Part shown: one piece after another, positions 63,292-64,000 of the stretch | Layout: every line of letters begins with the position of its first letter | Numbering within the stretch: the first letter of the stretch is position 1 | NCBI GenBank assembly: GCA_947466085.1 | Contig: CANIEC010000002.1 | Span: forward strand, 26,083-90,082 | Direction of reading: 5' to 3' | Origin: Rhodospirillales bacterium | Lineage (GTDB): Bacteria; Pseudomonadota; Alphaproteobacteria; Reyranellales; Reyranellaceae | Length of the DNA stretch: 64,000 bases | The notes under the pieces: generated by a model | The model's database searches: none | Told to the model about the DNA's origin: nothing | The model's input: only the letters and a program-made list of their open reading frames with translations | Translations under genes and position numbers: made by a program

Positions 63292-63759
63292 ATGGCCGCA
63301 AAGACCGCGCCTTCGGGCCAGACCGTGCGGGCCCACATGACGGTGCACGACGCGAAGGCCGCGATCGGTTTCTACGTGAAGGCCTTCGGGGCGGTGGAAT
63401 TGTTCCGCCTGGTCGAGCCGGCGGGCCGGGTCGGCCATGCCGAGATCCGCATCGGCGACACGGTGCTGATGATGAACGACGAGTATCCAGACTTCGGCGC
63501 GCGGAGCCCGGGCGCCATTGGCGGGTCTCCCGTGGCCTTCCATATCGCCGTGCCTGACGCCGACACCGCCGTCGAGCGTGCCGTGGCCGCCGGCGCCACC
63601 CTGGTGCGTCCTGTTCAGGACCAGTTCTACGGCGACCGTTCCGGCATGGTCGCCTGTCCCTTCGGCTATCGCTGGTTCCTCGCTGCGGCGAAGGAGGTGG
63701 TCAGCCCGGAGGAAATGCAGAAGCGCTGGACGAAGATGCTGGAGGGCGGGCCGGGCTAG
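63292..63759 (+). CDS. VOC/glyoxalase-like (PhnB-type) protein
   Basis: The 155-residue protein has VRAHMTVHDAKAAIGFYVKAFGA, GHAEIRIGDTVLMMNDE and QDQFYGDRSGMVACPFGYRW, typical of PhnB-like VOC proteins. It is divergent from a TetR regulator and converges on cutA with a 4-nt overlap. Confidence 0.9.
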   Translation: MAAKTAPSGQTVRAHMTVHDAKAAIGFYVKAFGAVELFRLVEPAGRVGHAEIRIGDTVLMMNDEYPDFGARSPGAIGGSPVAFHIAVPDADTAVERAVAAGATLVRPVQDQFYGDRSGMVACPFGYRWFLAAAKEVVSPEEMQKRWTKMLEGGPG

Positions 63760-64000
63760 GCCGCGACGCTCTCCTCGATCCAGGCCGCATAGGCCGGCGC
63801 GACGTGCATCATCGGGAAGGCGTGGATCGCCGGCACCTCGTAGGGATGCAGGTCGAGGATAGCACGCTCGACGGCGGCGTAGTGTTCGTCGAGCGTCTTG
63901 AACAGGATGCGGTACTCCTTGCCGGTCTCGACGGCGCCCTTCCAGGTGTAGATGCTCTCGATCCTGGAGATCTGGGCACAGGCGGCAAGCTTCGCCTCCA
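63756..64000 (-). CDS. cutA: CutA1 divalent-cation tolerance protein (partial)
   Basis: The C-terminal 80 residues read AACAQISRIESIYTWKGAVETGKEYRILFKT, then LHPYEVPAIHAFPM, the CutA1 signature. The N terminus lies beyond the right edge. CutA1 is a trimeric cytoplasmic protein linked to copper/divalent-cation tolerance. Confidence 0.9.
   Translation of the reverse strand, partial: EAKLAACAQISRIESIYTWKGAVETGKEYRILFKTLDEHYAAVERAILDLHPYEVPAIHAFPMMHVAPAYAAWIEESVAA

Overview
The window is GC-rich, densely coded DNA, most likely from an alphaproteobacterium. Evidence includes an ActR/PrrA-type response regulator, an HWE-family histidine kinase, a HIG1 twin-transmembrane protein, a DUF2076 protein, and abundant Bug/TctC, GMC and acyl-CoA type metabolism. 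A Reyranella- or Bradyrhizobium-like organism would fit, but this is an inference from gene content only.

Positions 1-15.9 kb form a metal-handling accessory island. It holds a Zn/Cd/Pb-type P-type ATPase with four tandem HMA-like domains (cut by the left edge), a MerR-family regulator of CadR/PbrR type, and an FTR1-cytochrome c permease related to the lead-uptake protein PbrT. It also holds a secreted HEVAH-motif protein, a methyltransferase, and a phenylacetate-CoA-ligase-like adenylating enzyme followed by a tiny membrane protein. Further along are an ArsR/SmtB-type sensor, two TRAP transporter QM pairs that lack a binding protein, a second MerR regulator, YnfA and a Cys-rich small protein. 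Five MerR-type dyads, three of them inside clear promoters with 19-bp spacers, tie much of this together. Broken copies of merR and of the HEVAH gene show that the island has been duplicated and is decaying.

Positions 15.9-32 kb are mixed: an acyl-AMP ligase behind a cobalamin riboswitch, a serine hydrolase, an NAD(P)-binding protein, a SOUL protein, an ActR-like regulator between two copies of a direct repeat, folE, a GST, Dps, argE, tRNA-Ser(GCU) and an HWE kinase with its response regulator. Short gene remnants (FAS1, two SDR pieces, DCC, pobA) lie between intact genes.

Positions 32-64 kb are mostly intact chromosome-like metabolism. They contain a PhnD-like binding protein overlapping a hybrid kinase, an acyl-CoA dehydrogenase, a GMC dehydrogenase with small subunit, an SGNH hydrolase divergent from a Baeyer-Villiger monooxygenase, and an MFS carrier. 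Then comes a four-gene catabolic operon (GMC oxidoreductase, NHL protein, hydroxyacid dehydrogenase, Bug receptor) divergent from an N-acyl-D-amino-acid deacylase. The remainder holds a methyltransferase coupled to a large membrane protein, PobA, a MetE-like protein, an amidase, two LysR regulators, a nitronate-monooxygenase-like enzyme, a sulfatase with its formylglycine-generating enzyme, a TetR/VOC pair and CutA (cut by the right edge).
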